In this document: positions 1 to 9,621 of the stretch, piece after piece
Layout: each line of letters begins with the position of its first letter
Numbering within the stretch: position 1 is the first letter of the stretch
Origin: Thermogemmata fonticola
Lineage (GTDB): Bacteria > Planctomycetota > Planctomycetia > Gemmatales > Gemmataceae
NCBI RefSeq assembly: GCF_013694095.1
Contig: NZ_JACEFB010000006.1
Span: 62,001 to 126,000, forward strand
DNA length: 64,000 nt
Reading direction: 5' to 3'
Made by a program: the position numbers and the translations under genes
Notes under the pieces: model-generated
The model's database searches: none
Told to the model about the DNA's origin: nothing
What the model saw: the letters and a program-made list of their open reading frames with translations, nothing else

Positions 1-1
1 T

Positions 2-370
2 TTGACACGCCGCAATTTGATCACTATGTTCCTGTGCGCGGAACTGATGCTCCAGGGTGTGGCATTGAACTTCGCAGCATTTGCCCGCTGGCATGCCCAG
101 ATGTATGGGCAAGTCTTCGTCATCTTTGCTGTAGCCGTGGCGGCGGCGGAGGCAGCGTTAGCCTTGGCCTTGTTTCTAACCTTATATCGGCAGGCTCGCT
201 CGATGGATGTATCCGTTTGGCAATCCCTCCGTGAAGCCGGGGTGCCAGCAACAGTCGATCCAGACCCGCTGCCGCCCCCAACAGCGGCCGAGGAAGAAGA
301 GATCGTTCATCTCCCGCCGGCAGGATTGCGACCGGCCATTAGCCGCAAGGAGGAACATGCCGGTGTCTGA
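2..370 (+). CDS. nuoK: NADH-quinone oxidoreductase subunit K, 5'-truncated by window edge
   Basis: Membrane subunit of respiratory complex I, part of the proton-pumping arm. The visible part begins inside the conserved NuoK core: TRRNLITMFLCAELMLQG matches the family signature around the membrane-embedded Glu (E in CAELML). Two further hydrophobic segments follow. The true N-terminus lies upstream of the window, so the apparent TTG start is not real. The C-terminus carries an unusual tail of about 40 residues, acidic and proline-rich (PDPLPPPTAAEEEE), beyond the point where NuoK of about 100 aa normally ends. The 3' end overlaps the nuoL start by 14 nt, so the two are probably translationally coupled. 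Confidence 0.93.
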   Translation: MTRRNLITMFLCAELMLQGVALNFAAFARWHAQMYGQVFVIFAVAVAAAEAALALALFLTLYRQARSMDVSVWQSLREAGVPATVDPDPLPPPTAAEEEEIVHLPPAGLRPAISRKEEHAGV

Positions 371-2324
371 GCCGATGAGCTTGGTCTGGTTGATACTGAG
401 TCTTCCGCTGGCAGCCGCCATAGCGGCAGCTTTATTGTCGCCGAGTCGGTTCGGGCGGACGTTAGCCCACGTGCCCTTGGTGGTGGCTTGCGCCTGCGCT
501 GCCCTATTGGCGGTGACCTTACTGGCCCAGTGGCACCGCATACCTTCGGGCAGGCTCGTTTCCCAGGCGTGGACATGGTTTGCAGCGGGGCAGTTGCAGG
601 TGAACGTCAGCCTAGCTTTGGACCCGCTCTCGGCCACGATGCTGGCGATGATCACGTTCATTTCCGCTTGGATAGCCCTCTTCTCCACTGGCTACATGTC
701 TGGCGAACGTGGCTATGCCCGGTTCTTCGCCATCATGAGCCTGTTTGTTTTCGCCATGTGTGGCTTGGTTTTAGCCAATAACTTGTTCCTCTTGCTCGGA
801 TTCTGGGAGTTGGTGGGTTTGTGCAGTTACTTGCTCATCGGCTACTACTTCACGAAACCTTCGGCTGCCGCCGCCGCTCGCAAGGCTTTTCTCGTGACTC
901 GACTCGGAGATGTGGGTCTGGTCCTGGGGATATTCTGGCTTTGGAAGCTGGGCGGTTGGCACACGGACCTATCGGCCATCCTGGACTACCTGGCTCAACA
1001 TCGCCCGGCAGAAGGAGAGATCAGCCTGGCGTGCCTGCTCCTCTTGTGTGGAGCGATCGGGAAAAGTGCCCAATTCCCCCTGTACGTCTGGTTACCCGAT
1101 GCTATGGAAGGACCCACTCCGGTGTCCGCCTTGATCCATGCAGCCACGATGGTGACAGCGGGAGTGTATCTCGTAGCCCGGTGTGCACCCTTATTTGTTT
1201 TGTCTTCCACAGCGCCGATCATCATAGCATGGATTGGAGGCACCACAGCTCTGCTCGCCGCCGTGTTGGCCCTGGCCCAAACCGATCTGAAACGGATTCT
1301 GGCTTACTCGACGGTCAGCCAATTGGGTTACATGTTTTTAGCCCTAGGAACCTTGGGAACAGTTCATCCCGCCTTGGCAGTTGTGGCAGCCTTGTTCCAT
1401 CTACTCACCCATGCCTTTTACAAAGCCTTACTGTTTTTGTCCGCCGGAAGCGTCATGCATGCTATGGGCGGTGTCATTGATTTACGAGCCTTCGGGGGCT
1501 TGCGGCGCTTGATGCCCATCACTCACCTATGTTTCCTTTGTGGTGCGGCAGCCTTGGCTGGGGTACCTTTGTTATCTGGATTCTGGAGCAAGGACCTGAT
1601 TCTGGAAACGGTTGTCGCTGCCAGTGAACAAGGCGGGCCTTACAGCGGAGGATACTACCTATTGTTACTCATTGCTCTGGTCACAGCTCTGCTGACAGCG
1701 TTCTATAGTTTCCGTGCCTATTTTCTGGCATTCTGGGGCGCGGAACGTGTTCCTTCCGAGGCAGAGGGGCATGCTCATGAGTCTCCTTTGGTGATGACTG
1801 GTCCCCTCATCATCCTAGCGGCGGGCGCCTTGGGGGCGGGGATACTGCTGGAGCCAATCACTCATAGCTTGAGTCAGTTCCTCGCTACTACACCCACAGT
1901 GCAACAAGCGGCGCAATGGAGTGCAGCAACAGAATGGCATGTCCACTTCGATTGGACAGTCGCGCTAATCAGCACCACGTTGGCGGCTATTGGGATCGGA
2001 GCTGCGGCACTGTTGTACCATCGCGGTGAACCCCAACATTTGCCCGCCATACTAGAGCCAATCATGAGCCTCTCCCGCCGGGAGCTGTACATCGAGAGGG
2101 TTTACCATGTGCTAATTGTTCAGCCTCTCGAGGGACTGGCTTTTCTGGCCAAAGTATGCGACAACGCTTGGTCGGAAACGATTCGGCTGATCGCTGCTTT
2201 GCCTGGAATGGCTGGCCAGTGGTTGCGAGTGATCCATAACGGCTTGCTCCAATTTTATGCTGTGGGGATGATGCTCGGCCTGGCAGTGCTCATGACTTTC
2301 GTGATCCTGCGAGTGGCACGGTAG
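357..2324 (+). CDS. nuoL: NADH-quinone oxidoreductase subunit L
   Basis: Antiporter-like proton-pumping subunit of complex I, about 655 aa, all membrane helices. Family landmarks are present: DPLSATML, the GFWELVGLCSYLLIG segment with its key Glu, SAQFPLYVWLPDAMEGPTPVSALIHAATMV, and the ending after a long lateral-helix region. An open frame reaches further upstream, but I chose ATG 357 because AAGGAGG ends at 353, directly before it, and because upstream residues would lie inside nuoK. A second ATG at 375 lacks a well-placed Shine-Dalgarno. It lies between nuoK (overlapping) and nuoM (51 nt gap), as in standard nuo operons. Confidence 0.95.
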   Translation: MPVSEPMSLVWLILSLPLAAAIAAALLSPSRFGRTLAHVPLVVACACAALLAVTLLAQWHRIPSGRLVSQAWTWFAAGQLQVNVSLALDPLSATMLAMITFISAWIALFSTGYMSGERGYARFFAIMSLFVFAMCGLVLANNLFLLLGFWELVGLCSYLLIGYYFTKPSAAAAARKAFLVTRLGDVGLVLGIFWLWKLGGWHTDLSAILDYLAQHRPAEGEISLACLLLLCGAIGKSAQFPLYVWLPDAMEGPTPVSALIHAATMVTAGVYLVARCAPLFVLSSTAPIIIAWIGGTTALLAAVLALAQTDLKRILAYSTVSQLGYMFLALGTLGTVHPALAVVAALFHLLTHAFYKALLFLSAGSVMHAMGGVIDLRAFGGLRRLMPITHLCFLCGAAALAGVPLLSGFWSKDLILETVVAASEQGGPYSGGYYLLLLIALVTALLTAFYSFRAYFLAFWGAERVPSEAEGHAHESPLVMTGPLIILAAGALGAGILLEPITHSLSQFLATTPTVQQAAQWSAATEWHVHFDWTVALISTTLAAIGIGAAALLYHRGEPQHLPAILEPIMSLSRRELYIERVYHVLIVQPLEGLAFLAKVCDNAWSETIRLIAALPGMAGQWLRVIHNGLLQFYAVGMMLGLAVLMTFVILRVAR

Positions 2325-2375
2325 CTCTCGCCCGGTGATTCCCCAGAATGCGGACAAGGATATTAGGACAGACAC

Positions 2376-4307
2376 ATGGTTGTCACTGGTCGTATTCTCG
2401 TATTGCTTCTGGTACTCTTCCCTTTGGGGGCCGCCCTGTTACTGCCTCTGTTTGGCCGCTATGCGCGCCGGCCCGCCTTACTGTTTGCTCTGCTTCATCT
2501 AGGTCTAACCGCTGCGCTGGCAGGTCTGACCGTACCGATCATGTACTATCGGACGGAACAAGACGCGCACCGCTACTTTCAGGAAATCGTACGTTTCCAT
2601 CCGGAATATGTTCCTGGTGACATCGGCGGCAAGGAAGGAGCATTCGGGCGGACACGTTGGAATCTCTTCACATTCCAATCCGGACCTTACGACCGGCCCG
2701 GACCTCGCGTGCAGTTGTTCTTGGGCGTTGATGGATTGAATTTGTGGCTGCTAGTGTTGTCTTCTTTCATGTTGATTCCCGCCATACTCGCTTCTTGGGA
2801 GACTGTTAGCGAGCGGCGCGGTGTGTATTATGCCCTCTTGTTCCTTATGCAAGCGGGCACGATTGGGGCATTGTTGGCCTTTGATGTCATCCTGTTTTAT
2901 TTGTTCTTCGAGCTGACGTTGATTCCGGCATTTTTCCTCATCGGCCGCTGGGGCAGTGGCACGGAACGACGGGAAGCGGCGCGGACATTTTTCATTTACA
3001 CCTTGGCGGGAAGTCTGTTGACCCTGTTGGGATTGATCGGAGTGGTGTTTCTGTTTCCTGATGCCAAGGGAACGGTGACGTTCTCCTTGCCAGATTTGAT
3101 GGGAAATATCCAGAATCGCCTCCAGGCGGCGCATGCTCAAGCTCAGGCTGGCCAACCGGAGTTGTTGGAGCAGCTTCAGCGGCAGCAGCTTTGGTTGCTA
3201 GCGGTTTTGCTTGCAGGTTTTCTGGTCAAAGTACCGGTTTGGCCCTTCCATACGTGGCAGCCTCGTGCTTATGCCGCCGCACCTCTGGGTGTGACGATTG
3301 TTTTGTCAGCAGTGCTTGCCAAACTGGGCACCTATGGGATGCTCCGTATTGTCTTGCCGCTGGTGCCCGATGCTGCTTTGCACTACGGTTTACCGATCGC
3401 AGGCACTTTGGGAGCTGTGGGGATTGTTTACGCTGCTTTGTGTGCTTATCAGCAGAAAGATCTCAAGCAGTTATTCGCCTACAGTTCCATCTCTCATTTA
3501 GGGTTGCTAGTGATTGGGCTTTTTGCCTTCAATCGTGAGGGTTTGAGTGGTGCGGTTTTGCACATGGTGAATCACGGTCTGACAACCGGAGGCTTGTTCG
3601 CCGCTTCGGCTTTTCTGCTGGAACGTTATGGTACGACGCAGACAGGACTATATGGTGGTTTGATGGGGCGCTATCCCCGCTATGCTGTGCTCTCTTTTGT
3701 GCTTATCCTGGCGGCCGTGGGATTGCCGGGACTGAATAACTTCGTCAGTGAGATGTTGCTTCTGGCGGGACTGTTTCATGCCCGACATCCGGAGGGTGTT
3801 GGGATAAATCTAGCTATTGTGGGAGCGTTGGGGATACTCCTGAGTGCCTGGTACTTGCTGACGATGCTCCAACAGGTTTTCTTCCAGCCGTTGAAAGAGC
3901 CGCCGCGAGACCCAACTGCTGGTGAAGCCCTGGTCGATGTGCAGCGGCGGGAATTGTGGGCCTTCGGCGTGCCAGCGGTCCTCTGCCTGATATTAGGTCT
4001 ATACCCGCAATGGCTATTAGATACCATGCGATCGGACATTTGCTTGCTATCTATCATCGGGGATCAGGCGCGGGTGCGGGCGGGTCTGCCGCCTCCTCCG
4101 CCTGAACCCGGACCGCCTCTCAGGCCGTTTGAGGGACAGCCGCCGCCGAACATGCCTCCAGGTATGATGCTCCCGGGTGCGGGCGGCGGTGGAGTGCCCA
4201 AAGGGATTATGCCGCCAATGGGGCCAGGAGGCGGAATTCCCAAAGGTCCATTGCCGCCAGTGAAAGGAGGGCTTTTTCCGCCCTCCCGCTTGGAGCCGGA
4301 ACCGTGA
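2376..4307 (+). CDS. nuoM: NADH-quinone oxidoreductase subunit M with Pro/Gly-rich C-terminal tail
   Basis: Second antiporter-like subunit of complex I. Recognisable landmarks are FFELTLIPAFFLIGRWG with the essential Glu, FLVKVPVWPFHTWQPRAYAAAPLGVTIVLSAVLAKLGTYG, and YSSISHLGLLVIG. At 643 aa it is longer than the usual roughly 500. One insertion of about 60 residues follows the second helix (PEYVPGDIGGKEGAFG region). The last 75 or so residues are a hydrophilic tail of Pro, Gly and Met with two copies of a GGG(V/I)PKG(I/P)(M/L)PP unit. The frame is open to the stop with no sign of frameshift, so the tail is probably real. It sits between nuoL and nuoN. Confidence 0.95.
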   Translation: MVVTGRILVLLLVLFPLGAALLLPLFGRYARRPALLFALLHLGLTAALAGLTVPIMYYRTEQDAHRYFQEIVRFHPEYVPGDIGGKEGAFGRTRWNLFTFQSGPYDRPGPRVQLFLGVDGLNLWLLVLSSFMLIPAILASWETVSERRGVYYALLFLMQAGTIGALLAFDVILFYLFFELTLIPAFFLIGRWGSGTERREAARTFFIYTLAGSLLTLLGLIGVVFLFPDAKGTVTFSLPDLMGNIQNRLQAAHAQAQAGQPELLEQLQRQQLWLLAVLLAGFLVKVPVWPFHTWQPRAYAAAPLGVTIVLSAVLAKLGTYGMLRIVLPLVPDAALHYGLPIAGTLGAVGIVYAALCAYQQKDLKQLFAYSSISHLGLLVIGLFAFNREGLSGAVLHMVNHGLTTGGLFAASAFLLERYGTTQTGLYGGLMGRYPRYAVLSFVLILAAVGLPGLNNFVSEMLLLAGLFHARHPEGVGINLAIVGALGILLSAWYLLTMLQQVFFQPLKEPPRDPTAGEALVDVQRRELWAFGVPAVLCLILGLYPQWLLDTMRSDICLLSIIGDQARVRAGLPPPPPEPGPPLRPFEGQPPPNMPPGMMLPGAGGGGVPKGIMPPMGPGGGIPKGPLPPVKGGLFPPSRLEPEP

Positions 4308-4484
4308 TGCTCACAAATCCCTAGCAATTGGCAATAGGGAAAAAGGCAATGCTGATCATCGCTCTATCGCGGGGTGTTAGTTACAAAAACATTCCACCTA
4401 CCGAATCGGTCCAGATAGCTGCCACTATGTCGGATGAATGCAGACTTTCGAAATCGCCTCTGAACAGAATGAGGATGTACGATC

Positions 4485-6065
4485 GTGAATGGATTGAGTG
4501 ATGGGCAATGGGTGAATACTCTCCGGAGCGTATTCATCCACGTAGTTCCGGAAACGCTGCTGGTGGCCACAGCTTGCCTCCAGTTTCTGGTGGGTTGTGC
4601 CTATAACCGCCGCTGGTTATGGGGGTTTGTCACCGCGCTTGGCCTTCTAACTTCGATGCTGGTCGCTAGCTTGCACCAGCCAGCGGCGACCACTGCTGCG
4701 GAAGCGGCCCCAGTGTATGCGGATGCTCTGGCTAGTCTCAGCCGATGGATCGCCTTGCTGGCAGGTCTAGTGCTCATTGGATTGAGTTGGCCGGAAGTAC
4801 CAAGCCAACGTGCTGCGGAATACTACGGCTGCTTGCTGACGCTGCTAGCTGGAGTATCGCTAGTAGGACGGGCGAACGATTTGCTGACGTTGTTTTTGGC
4901 CCTGGAATTGGTAAGTATTCCAACCTACGTCCTCCTCTACCTGCCTCGGAGGACCGGTACTGCGCAGGAGGCGGCCATTAAGTACTTCCTCCTGAGTGTG
5001 GCAGCCTCCGCCGTGTTGCTGTTTGGCTTCAGCTATTTGTATGGTGCGGTGGGAAGCTTGCGCTTGCCCGTCATTGTGACTGCGCTGGCACAACTGCACA
5101 CGGATGCGGTTATGCCTTTGGCGTTATTGGGGGCCGTGCTTGTGCTGGCAGGATTGAGCTTCCGCCTGACAGTGGTACCCTTCCATTTTTATGCCCCAGA
5201 TGTATACCAGGCGGGACCAACAGGCGTGGTGGCCCTGGTGGCAGTACTGCCCAAGATAGTCGGATTCATCGCATTGGGACGTATCTTCGGCTGGTTTACG
5301 CTAGATCCCTGGCATTTGCCCTTCCCCTCTCTGACCCAACTCCCGCTAATTGTGTGGATTTTGGCCGTCATCACGATGACGATGGGCAACTGCGTCGCCC
5401 TGCGTCAGGACAATTTCCGCCGAATGCTGGCCTACTCCAGTATCGCCCACAGTGGCTACATGCTCATTGCGGTAGTCATTGCTTCTGGGTGGCCGGATGC
5501 GGCAGGATCGGTCCTTCCGGTAACGCCGCTCGTGGGTGGTATGGAGGCTCTGCTCTTTTATCTGGTGACTTATGCGATAATGACCTTCGGCGCCTTTGCT
5601 GTGCTGGCCTATCTGGACACACCCGATCGCCCAGTTAGCAATATGGATGATTTGGCCGGAATGGGACGATCCCATCCTGTGATGGGATTAGCGTTAGCAA
5701 TCGTTTTATTAGGACTGATCGGGATGCCATTCACCACGGGCTTCGTGGGCAAGTTCCTGTTGTTTGTGGGAGCGTTGACAGCACCAGCAACGACGACCGA
5801 ACAAGGACGACTCTATCAGATTCTGGCCTTGATCGCAGCGATCAATGCGGCAGTTGCAGCGGTGTATTATTTGCGGGTGATCGGTATTCTTTACCTGCGT
5901 GAACCGCTGCGGCCGTTGCCTCGTACCTGGGCCGTGCTACCCGCATTGACGGCGATCGTTCTCGCAACAGCAACGTTGGTTTTCGGAGTTTATCCCCAAC
6001 CTCTGTTACGAGTGATGCAGGCTGCCGCTCCTCCCCCAACTCTGCCATTGCAGATGACACCGTGA
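4485..6065 (+). CDS. nuoN: NADH-quinone oxidoreductase subunit N
   Basis: Third antiporter-like subunit of complex I, 526 aa, polytopic. Signatures include LFLALELVSIPTYVLLYLPRR with the conserved Glu, LTVVPFHFYAPDVYQAGPTGVVALVAVLPKI, and RMLAYSSIAHSGYMLI. The start is a GTG at 4485 with a modest GAGG 11 nt upstream. An in-frame GTG at 4512 is the alternative, but it sits inside a strong hairpin (4509-4540). The gap to nuoM is 177 nt, wider than elsewhere in the operon, and shows no gene. Confidence 0.94.
   Translation: MNGLSDGQWVNTLRSVFIHVVPETLLVATACLQFLVGCAYNRRWLWGFVTALGLLTSMLVASLHQPAATTAAEAAPVYADALASLSRWIALLAGLVLIGLSWPEVPSQRAAEYYGCLLTLLAGVSLVGRANDLLTLFLALELVSIPTYVLLYLPRRTGTAQEAAIKYFLLSVAASAVLLFGFSYLYGAVGSLRLPVIVTALAQLHTDAVMPLALLGAVLVLAGLSFRLTVVPFHFYAPDVYQAGPTGVVALVAVLPKIVGFIALGRIFGWFTLDPWHLPFPSLTQLPLIVWILAVITMTMGNCVALRQDNFRRMLAYSSIAHSGYMLIAVVIASGWPDAAGSVLPVTPLVGGMEALLFYLVTYAIMTFGAFAVLAYLDTPDRPVSNMDDLAGMGRSHPVMGLALAIVLLGLIGMPFTTGFVGKFLLFVGALTAPATTTEQGRLYQILALIAAINAAVAAVYYLRVIGILYLREPLRPLPRTWAVLPALTAIVLATATLVFGVYPQPLLRVMQAAAPPPTLPLQMTP
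4509..4540 (+). repeat. Strong hairpin across the first codons of nuoN
   Basis: TGGGTGAATAC (4509-4519) pairs with GTATTCATCCA (4530-4540), with one G-U pair, around a CTCCGGAG self-complementary core at 4521-4528. This is an almost continuous stem. It lies 8 codons after the chosen GTG start and covers the alternative GTG at 4512. It could modulate nuoN translation relative to nuoM. Function is inference. Confidence 0.5.
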
Positions 6066-6188
6066 TCGATTTCCCAGCACTTGTCTCAGGTATCACGTCC
6101 GTCAAAGGTGTCAAATTGCTTCAAGTTTTGCTCTCTTCCCAGCCGAATTCCCCGATGGGGAGCAGCATGCTTGGAGGAATGCGGCATC

Positions 6189-7682
6189 ATGAGCGACTTG
6201 CGCATACTCTTGCAGCGCATCGAGCACTTTCGTGAGAAGTTGGATCGGATGGAAGCCGGTCCCACTTGTTTGGAAGGGACAGATGACGGGCGGCTCCTCG
6301 TCGGGCAACCCCGCTTGCCTAGCGGTTTATCGCACGGTTGCCAACAGTTGTTGCCGGACGAGTCAAAAGAGAAAGAAGGAACGAGGTGCGATGATGCCTT
6401 GATCCATTTCGCGGATGAATGCGAAAGGCAGTCCGGTGCAGCTTCAACAGCCGAGACAGCGTTTTGGCGGGAACAGTGTCAGATCCTCCGGCAGAGATGG
6501 GAAGCTTGCGAGGCGGATAACATAACCCTTCGCTGGCGCCACAGCAGTAATCCTCGGCTGGAACATCATCAGCACACGGGAGCTTTGCTAACCCAATGGG
6601 AACAATGGTTGGACCAGGGGGTTATTTCCACCTCAGTGTGTGAACAACTCCGGCATTGCTTACAGGATCGCCTGCGGCGATTTGAAATAGCGTTGAACCA
6701 TGTCCGGAAGCATGAAGATCGTTTGCTTCGGTTGAGCCGGTGTTATCACCTCTGCCTGAAAGAGGCAAGGATGATGGTGGCAGAGGTGGCTGCCCTCGCC
6801 GAAGAATTGCTGGCAGAAGCTCAGCAGGGACAGCCCATCCATTGGGAACCTTTTCAGAACACAGGCATGGGGATGCCCCAAACCCTAAACGAAGCGCCAG
6901 GAAACGATCAGCCATTGATAACAATGTGTTATCGGGTGGCATCCTATGCCTTGCACATGGCGCAAGTGGCCGCTCGGATGATTCTCCATGATGCGGAATG
7001 GCGGATGCATCCCCTTCCTGTCCTCACCGCAGCATTGGTAGCGGATATTGGCTGGTTGACGCTTCCTGAGTCTGTGACCAGCAAACCTACCCAGCAGTGG
7101 TCGCAACAGGAACAGCAGGCTGTGGAAAGCCATCCTTTGCGCAGTGCCGAACTGCTAGCACAAACAGCTCCAGACTTGGCCCCACTGGTGCCGATCGTAG
7201 CAGCCCACCACGAGCGACCCGATGGAAGCGGTTATCCTCACCGGCGGCATGGGGAAGCGATACCGGCGCTGGCACGTCTTTTGGCAGTCGCCGATGCCTA
7301 TACCACCCGCCGTGCACCCTTGCATGGCGACACCGTCCAAGACAGCCGCCAAGCCCTCACCGATGTACTTCTCGAGGCGGAACAAGGGCGACTCGACGGG
7401 CGCGCCGTCGCACTGCTAGCTCAACTCTCGTTTTACCCGACCGGTACACTCGTAGAGCTGAGCGATGGCAGTGCTGCTGTGGTGCTGGCACCGCCGCCAT
7501 GCCCAGCCGATCCGCGAACTGCTCATCGCCCCCTGGTCGCTCGCCTGACCACAGCCGATGGCTTCGCTCTGACCTGCCCAGAATTGTTGCCACTGTCCGG
7601 GAATGACCAGGGGGTGGTAGTGCGTCCTTTGCCGCCGGCGCGAGTCCTGCCGCTGTTACGGTTGTTTCCAGACCTCCAATGA
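6189..7682 (+). CDS. Degenerate HD-GYP-like domain protein
   Basis: A 497-aa soluble protein. Residues 1-240 are charged and helical with no domain I recognise. Residues about 245-415 look like an HD-GYP domain: HHERPDGSGYP at 340-350 is the second signature of the family, and the preceding HPLRSAELL is also typical. The first signature, normally HD in ALLHDIGK, reads ALVADIGW (Ala285-Asp286), so a metal-binding His is missing. Active HD-GYP proteins hydrolyse cyclic di-GMP; this one is probably impaired or serves as a sensor or scaffold. The C-terminal 80 residues may form a small beta domain. ATG 6189 has GGAGG 11 nt upstream. It is 123 nt downstream of nuoN. Confidence 0.8.
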   Translation: MSDLRILLQRIEHFREKLDRMEAGPTCLEGTDDGRLLVGQPRLPSGLSHGCQQLLPDESKEKEGTRCDDALIHFADECERQSGAASTAETAFWREQCQILRQRWEACEADNITLRWRHSSNPRLEHHQHTGALLTQWEQWLDQGVISTSVCEQLRHCLQDRLRRFEIALNHVRKHEDRLLRLSRCYHLCLKEARMMVAEVAALAEELLAEAQQGQPIHWEPFQNTGMGMPQTLNEAPGNDQPLITMCYRVASYALHMAQVAARMILHDAEWRMHPLPVLTAALVADIGWLTLPESVTSKPTQQWSQQEQQAVESHPLRSAELLAQTAPDLAPLVPIVAAHHERPDGSGYPHRRHGEAIPALARLLAVADAYTTRRAPLHGDTVQDSRQALTDVLLEAEQGRLDGRAVALLAQLSFYPTGTLVELSDGSAAVVLAPPPCPADPRTAHRPLVARLTTADGFALTCPELLPLSGNDQGVVVRPLPPARVLPLLRLFPDLQ

Positions 7683-7858
7683 TTGTTTCCAGTGCTTCAG
7701 GAAGTAGCTCACATCCGATGCTAGTGTTCCCTTCCCACCCGTGGTTTTAGCGGCACAGCGGTCCTGATGCTCGCGTGTTACCATCCCCGTAGGCTCGGCC
7801 TCCAACCATTTTCTAAGAATAAATGGAGGCGGAATCTGATCAAAGATAGGGGAAAAAT

Positions 7859-9349
7859 CTAGACAGCGGCGCGGCGGGCGGGCTTTGTCTGTAACACGGT
7901 ATGTCCTTCTGCACATCCCCCAGCGGTTGGCAGCATTTTGCCGGGACTACAGCAGTTCTGGGGATTAAAAGCTGAGCGCAAGCGGACCATGTAATGCAGA
8001 TCGTCAGGAGTGAACATCAGCGGCATGAAGTCGATTTTCTCGACACCGATGCCGTGTTCGCCTGTGACACTTCCCCCTAAACGGATACATTCCGCAAGGA
8101 TTTCATGACTGGCAGCGAGTACCCGTTGCACCTGATCCGGATCGCGCTCATCGAACATGAGAATAGGGTGGATGTTGCCATCTCCAGCATGGAAGACATT
8201 GCAGATTCCCAGGTGATATTTCTGGGCGGTGGTGAGAATGAAGCGCATGATCTCCGGCAGTCGGGTCCGAGGAACAACGCCGTCCTGGGTGCAATAGCTG
8301 GGGTAGCCGAGGCGTCCAATGGTGCCGAATGCCTGCTTGCGCGCTTTCCAGAGCAAGGCCCGTTCTGCTTCTGTGCTGGCTTTGCGGACCTCACGGGCAT
8401 GATGAGCGCGGGCGATCGCTTCCATCCGGTCGGCTTCTTCTTGGAGACCAGCTTCCAGACCGTCCACCTCCATGATGACCACTGCTTCCGCATCCAGCGG
8501 AAAACCAAAATGGAAAGCGGCTTCAACCGCGCGAATCATGGTCCGATCGAGCATTTCCAGAGCTGCCGGAATGATCCCCGCTCCGATGATGGCACTGATG
8601 GTATTGGTGGCATCATCGATCGAGTCGAACACGCCTAGTAATGTCCGATAAGCTTGTGGATTCGGAGTCAATCGGACCCAAACTTTCGACACGATCCCGA
8701 AGGTGCCTTCGCTGCCCACGATGACACCTGTTAGGTCATAACCAGGTGTGTCTTCAACAGGTCCACCACAAGTAATGACTCGCCCATCGGGCAAGACCAG
8801 TTCGACACCCAGGATGTGATTGACCGTAACTCCGTATTTGAGAGTGTGCGGGCCGCCAGAGTTGGTCGCCACATTGCCTCCGATAGTACATGCTCCCTGG
8901 CTGGAAGGGTCAGGGGCGTAATGATACCCGAAAGGCTTGAGAGCGTTGGTCAACCAGACATTGACGACGCCAGGCTCGACGACGGCATAGCGATCCCGAA
9001 TGTTGATCTCCAGGATGCGTTTCATACGGGCCAAGGCGATGAGCACACCTCCGCCCACCGGCACACAACCGCCGGCCAGGCTGGTGCCCGCGCCCCGGGG
9101 CAGGAAGGGAAGGTTCAATTCCCGGCAGGCTCGAACAATCGCCACGATCTGTTCTGTGGACTGAGGAAAGACCACGACGTCAGGTCGTGTCTTCGCCAGG
9201 GTGTAGCCGTCGCATTCGTACACCGTCCGATCCGCTAAGGTGGTCAAGACGTTCTCAGCCCCTACGATTGCTTGCATGCGCTCGACCACCTGCTGAGGCG
9301 GGGCTTCCGTCGCTGCTGAGTTGGACGGGGATGTTATGGTTTGGCTCAT
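7859..9349 (-). CDS. glcD: FAD-linked oxidase, glycolate oxidase subunit GlcD type
   Basis: Flavoprotein of the FAD_binding_4 / FAD-oxidase_C family, about 496 aa, oxidising 2-hydroxy acids such as glycolate or D-lactate. The PP-loop region contains RGAGTSLAGGCVPVGGG and the segment ASNSGG-like CTIGGNVATNSGGPHTLKYGVT typical of FAD binding. The C-terminal half shows HAGDGNIHPILMFD and GGSVTGEHGIGVEK, the substrate/flavin motifs of GlcD. The frame is open to 9472, but the extra N-terminus looks non-coding; ATG 9349 (MSQTITSP) is the better start. No glcE or glcF is beside it, so the electron acceptor is unknown. It is convergent with the HD-GYP-like gene. Confidence 0.88.
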   Translation of the reverse strand: MSQTITSPSNSAATEAPPQQVVERMQAIVGAENVLTTLADRTVYECDGYTLAKTRPDVVVFPQSTEQIVAIVRACRELNLPFLPRGAGTSLAGGCVPVGGGVLIALARMKRILEINIRDRYAVVEPGVVNVWLTNALKPFGYHYAPDPSSQGACTIGGNVATNSGGPHTLKYGVTVNHILGVELVLPDGRVITCGGPVEDTPGYDLTGVIVGSEGTFGIVSKVWVRLTPNPQAYRTLLGVFDSIDDATNTISAIIGAGIIPAALEMLDRTMIRAVEAAFHFGFPLDAEAVVIMEVDGLEAGLQEEADRMEAIARAHHAREVRKASTEAERALLWKARKQAFGTIGRLGYPSYCTQDGVVPRTRLPEIMRFILTTAQKYHLGICNVFHAGDGNIHPILMFDERDPDQVQRVLAASHEILAECIRLGGSVTGEHGIGVEKIDFMPLMFTPDDLHYMVRLRSAFNPQNCCSPGKMLPTAGGCAEGHTVLQTKPARRAAV

Positions 9350-9621
9350 CGTGGTGTTAGCACTCGAAATTGCACTGCTCAGGGATGGGAACTGGACCGC
9401 TCCTGGTGTCAGTGTACATTCTGTTGCAATTGTTGTCTGGGGGTGGGTGCCGGAGTACGCAGCGGCGAACATGTCATCGGAAGCGTTATCGCCTTATCAC
9501 GAGGAAACAAAGTCGTGAGGGTTCGGTATGATTCCTGATGAGCACACTGTGCACGAAAGCCTGGAAAACCAAGGTGGCCTAGAATTGGGGCCATCCACTG
9601 TCCCTTAGCCGCCGTTGTCCC

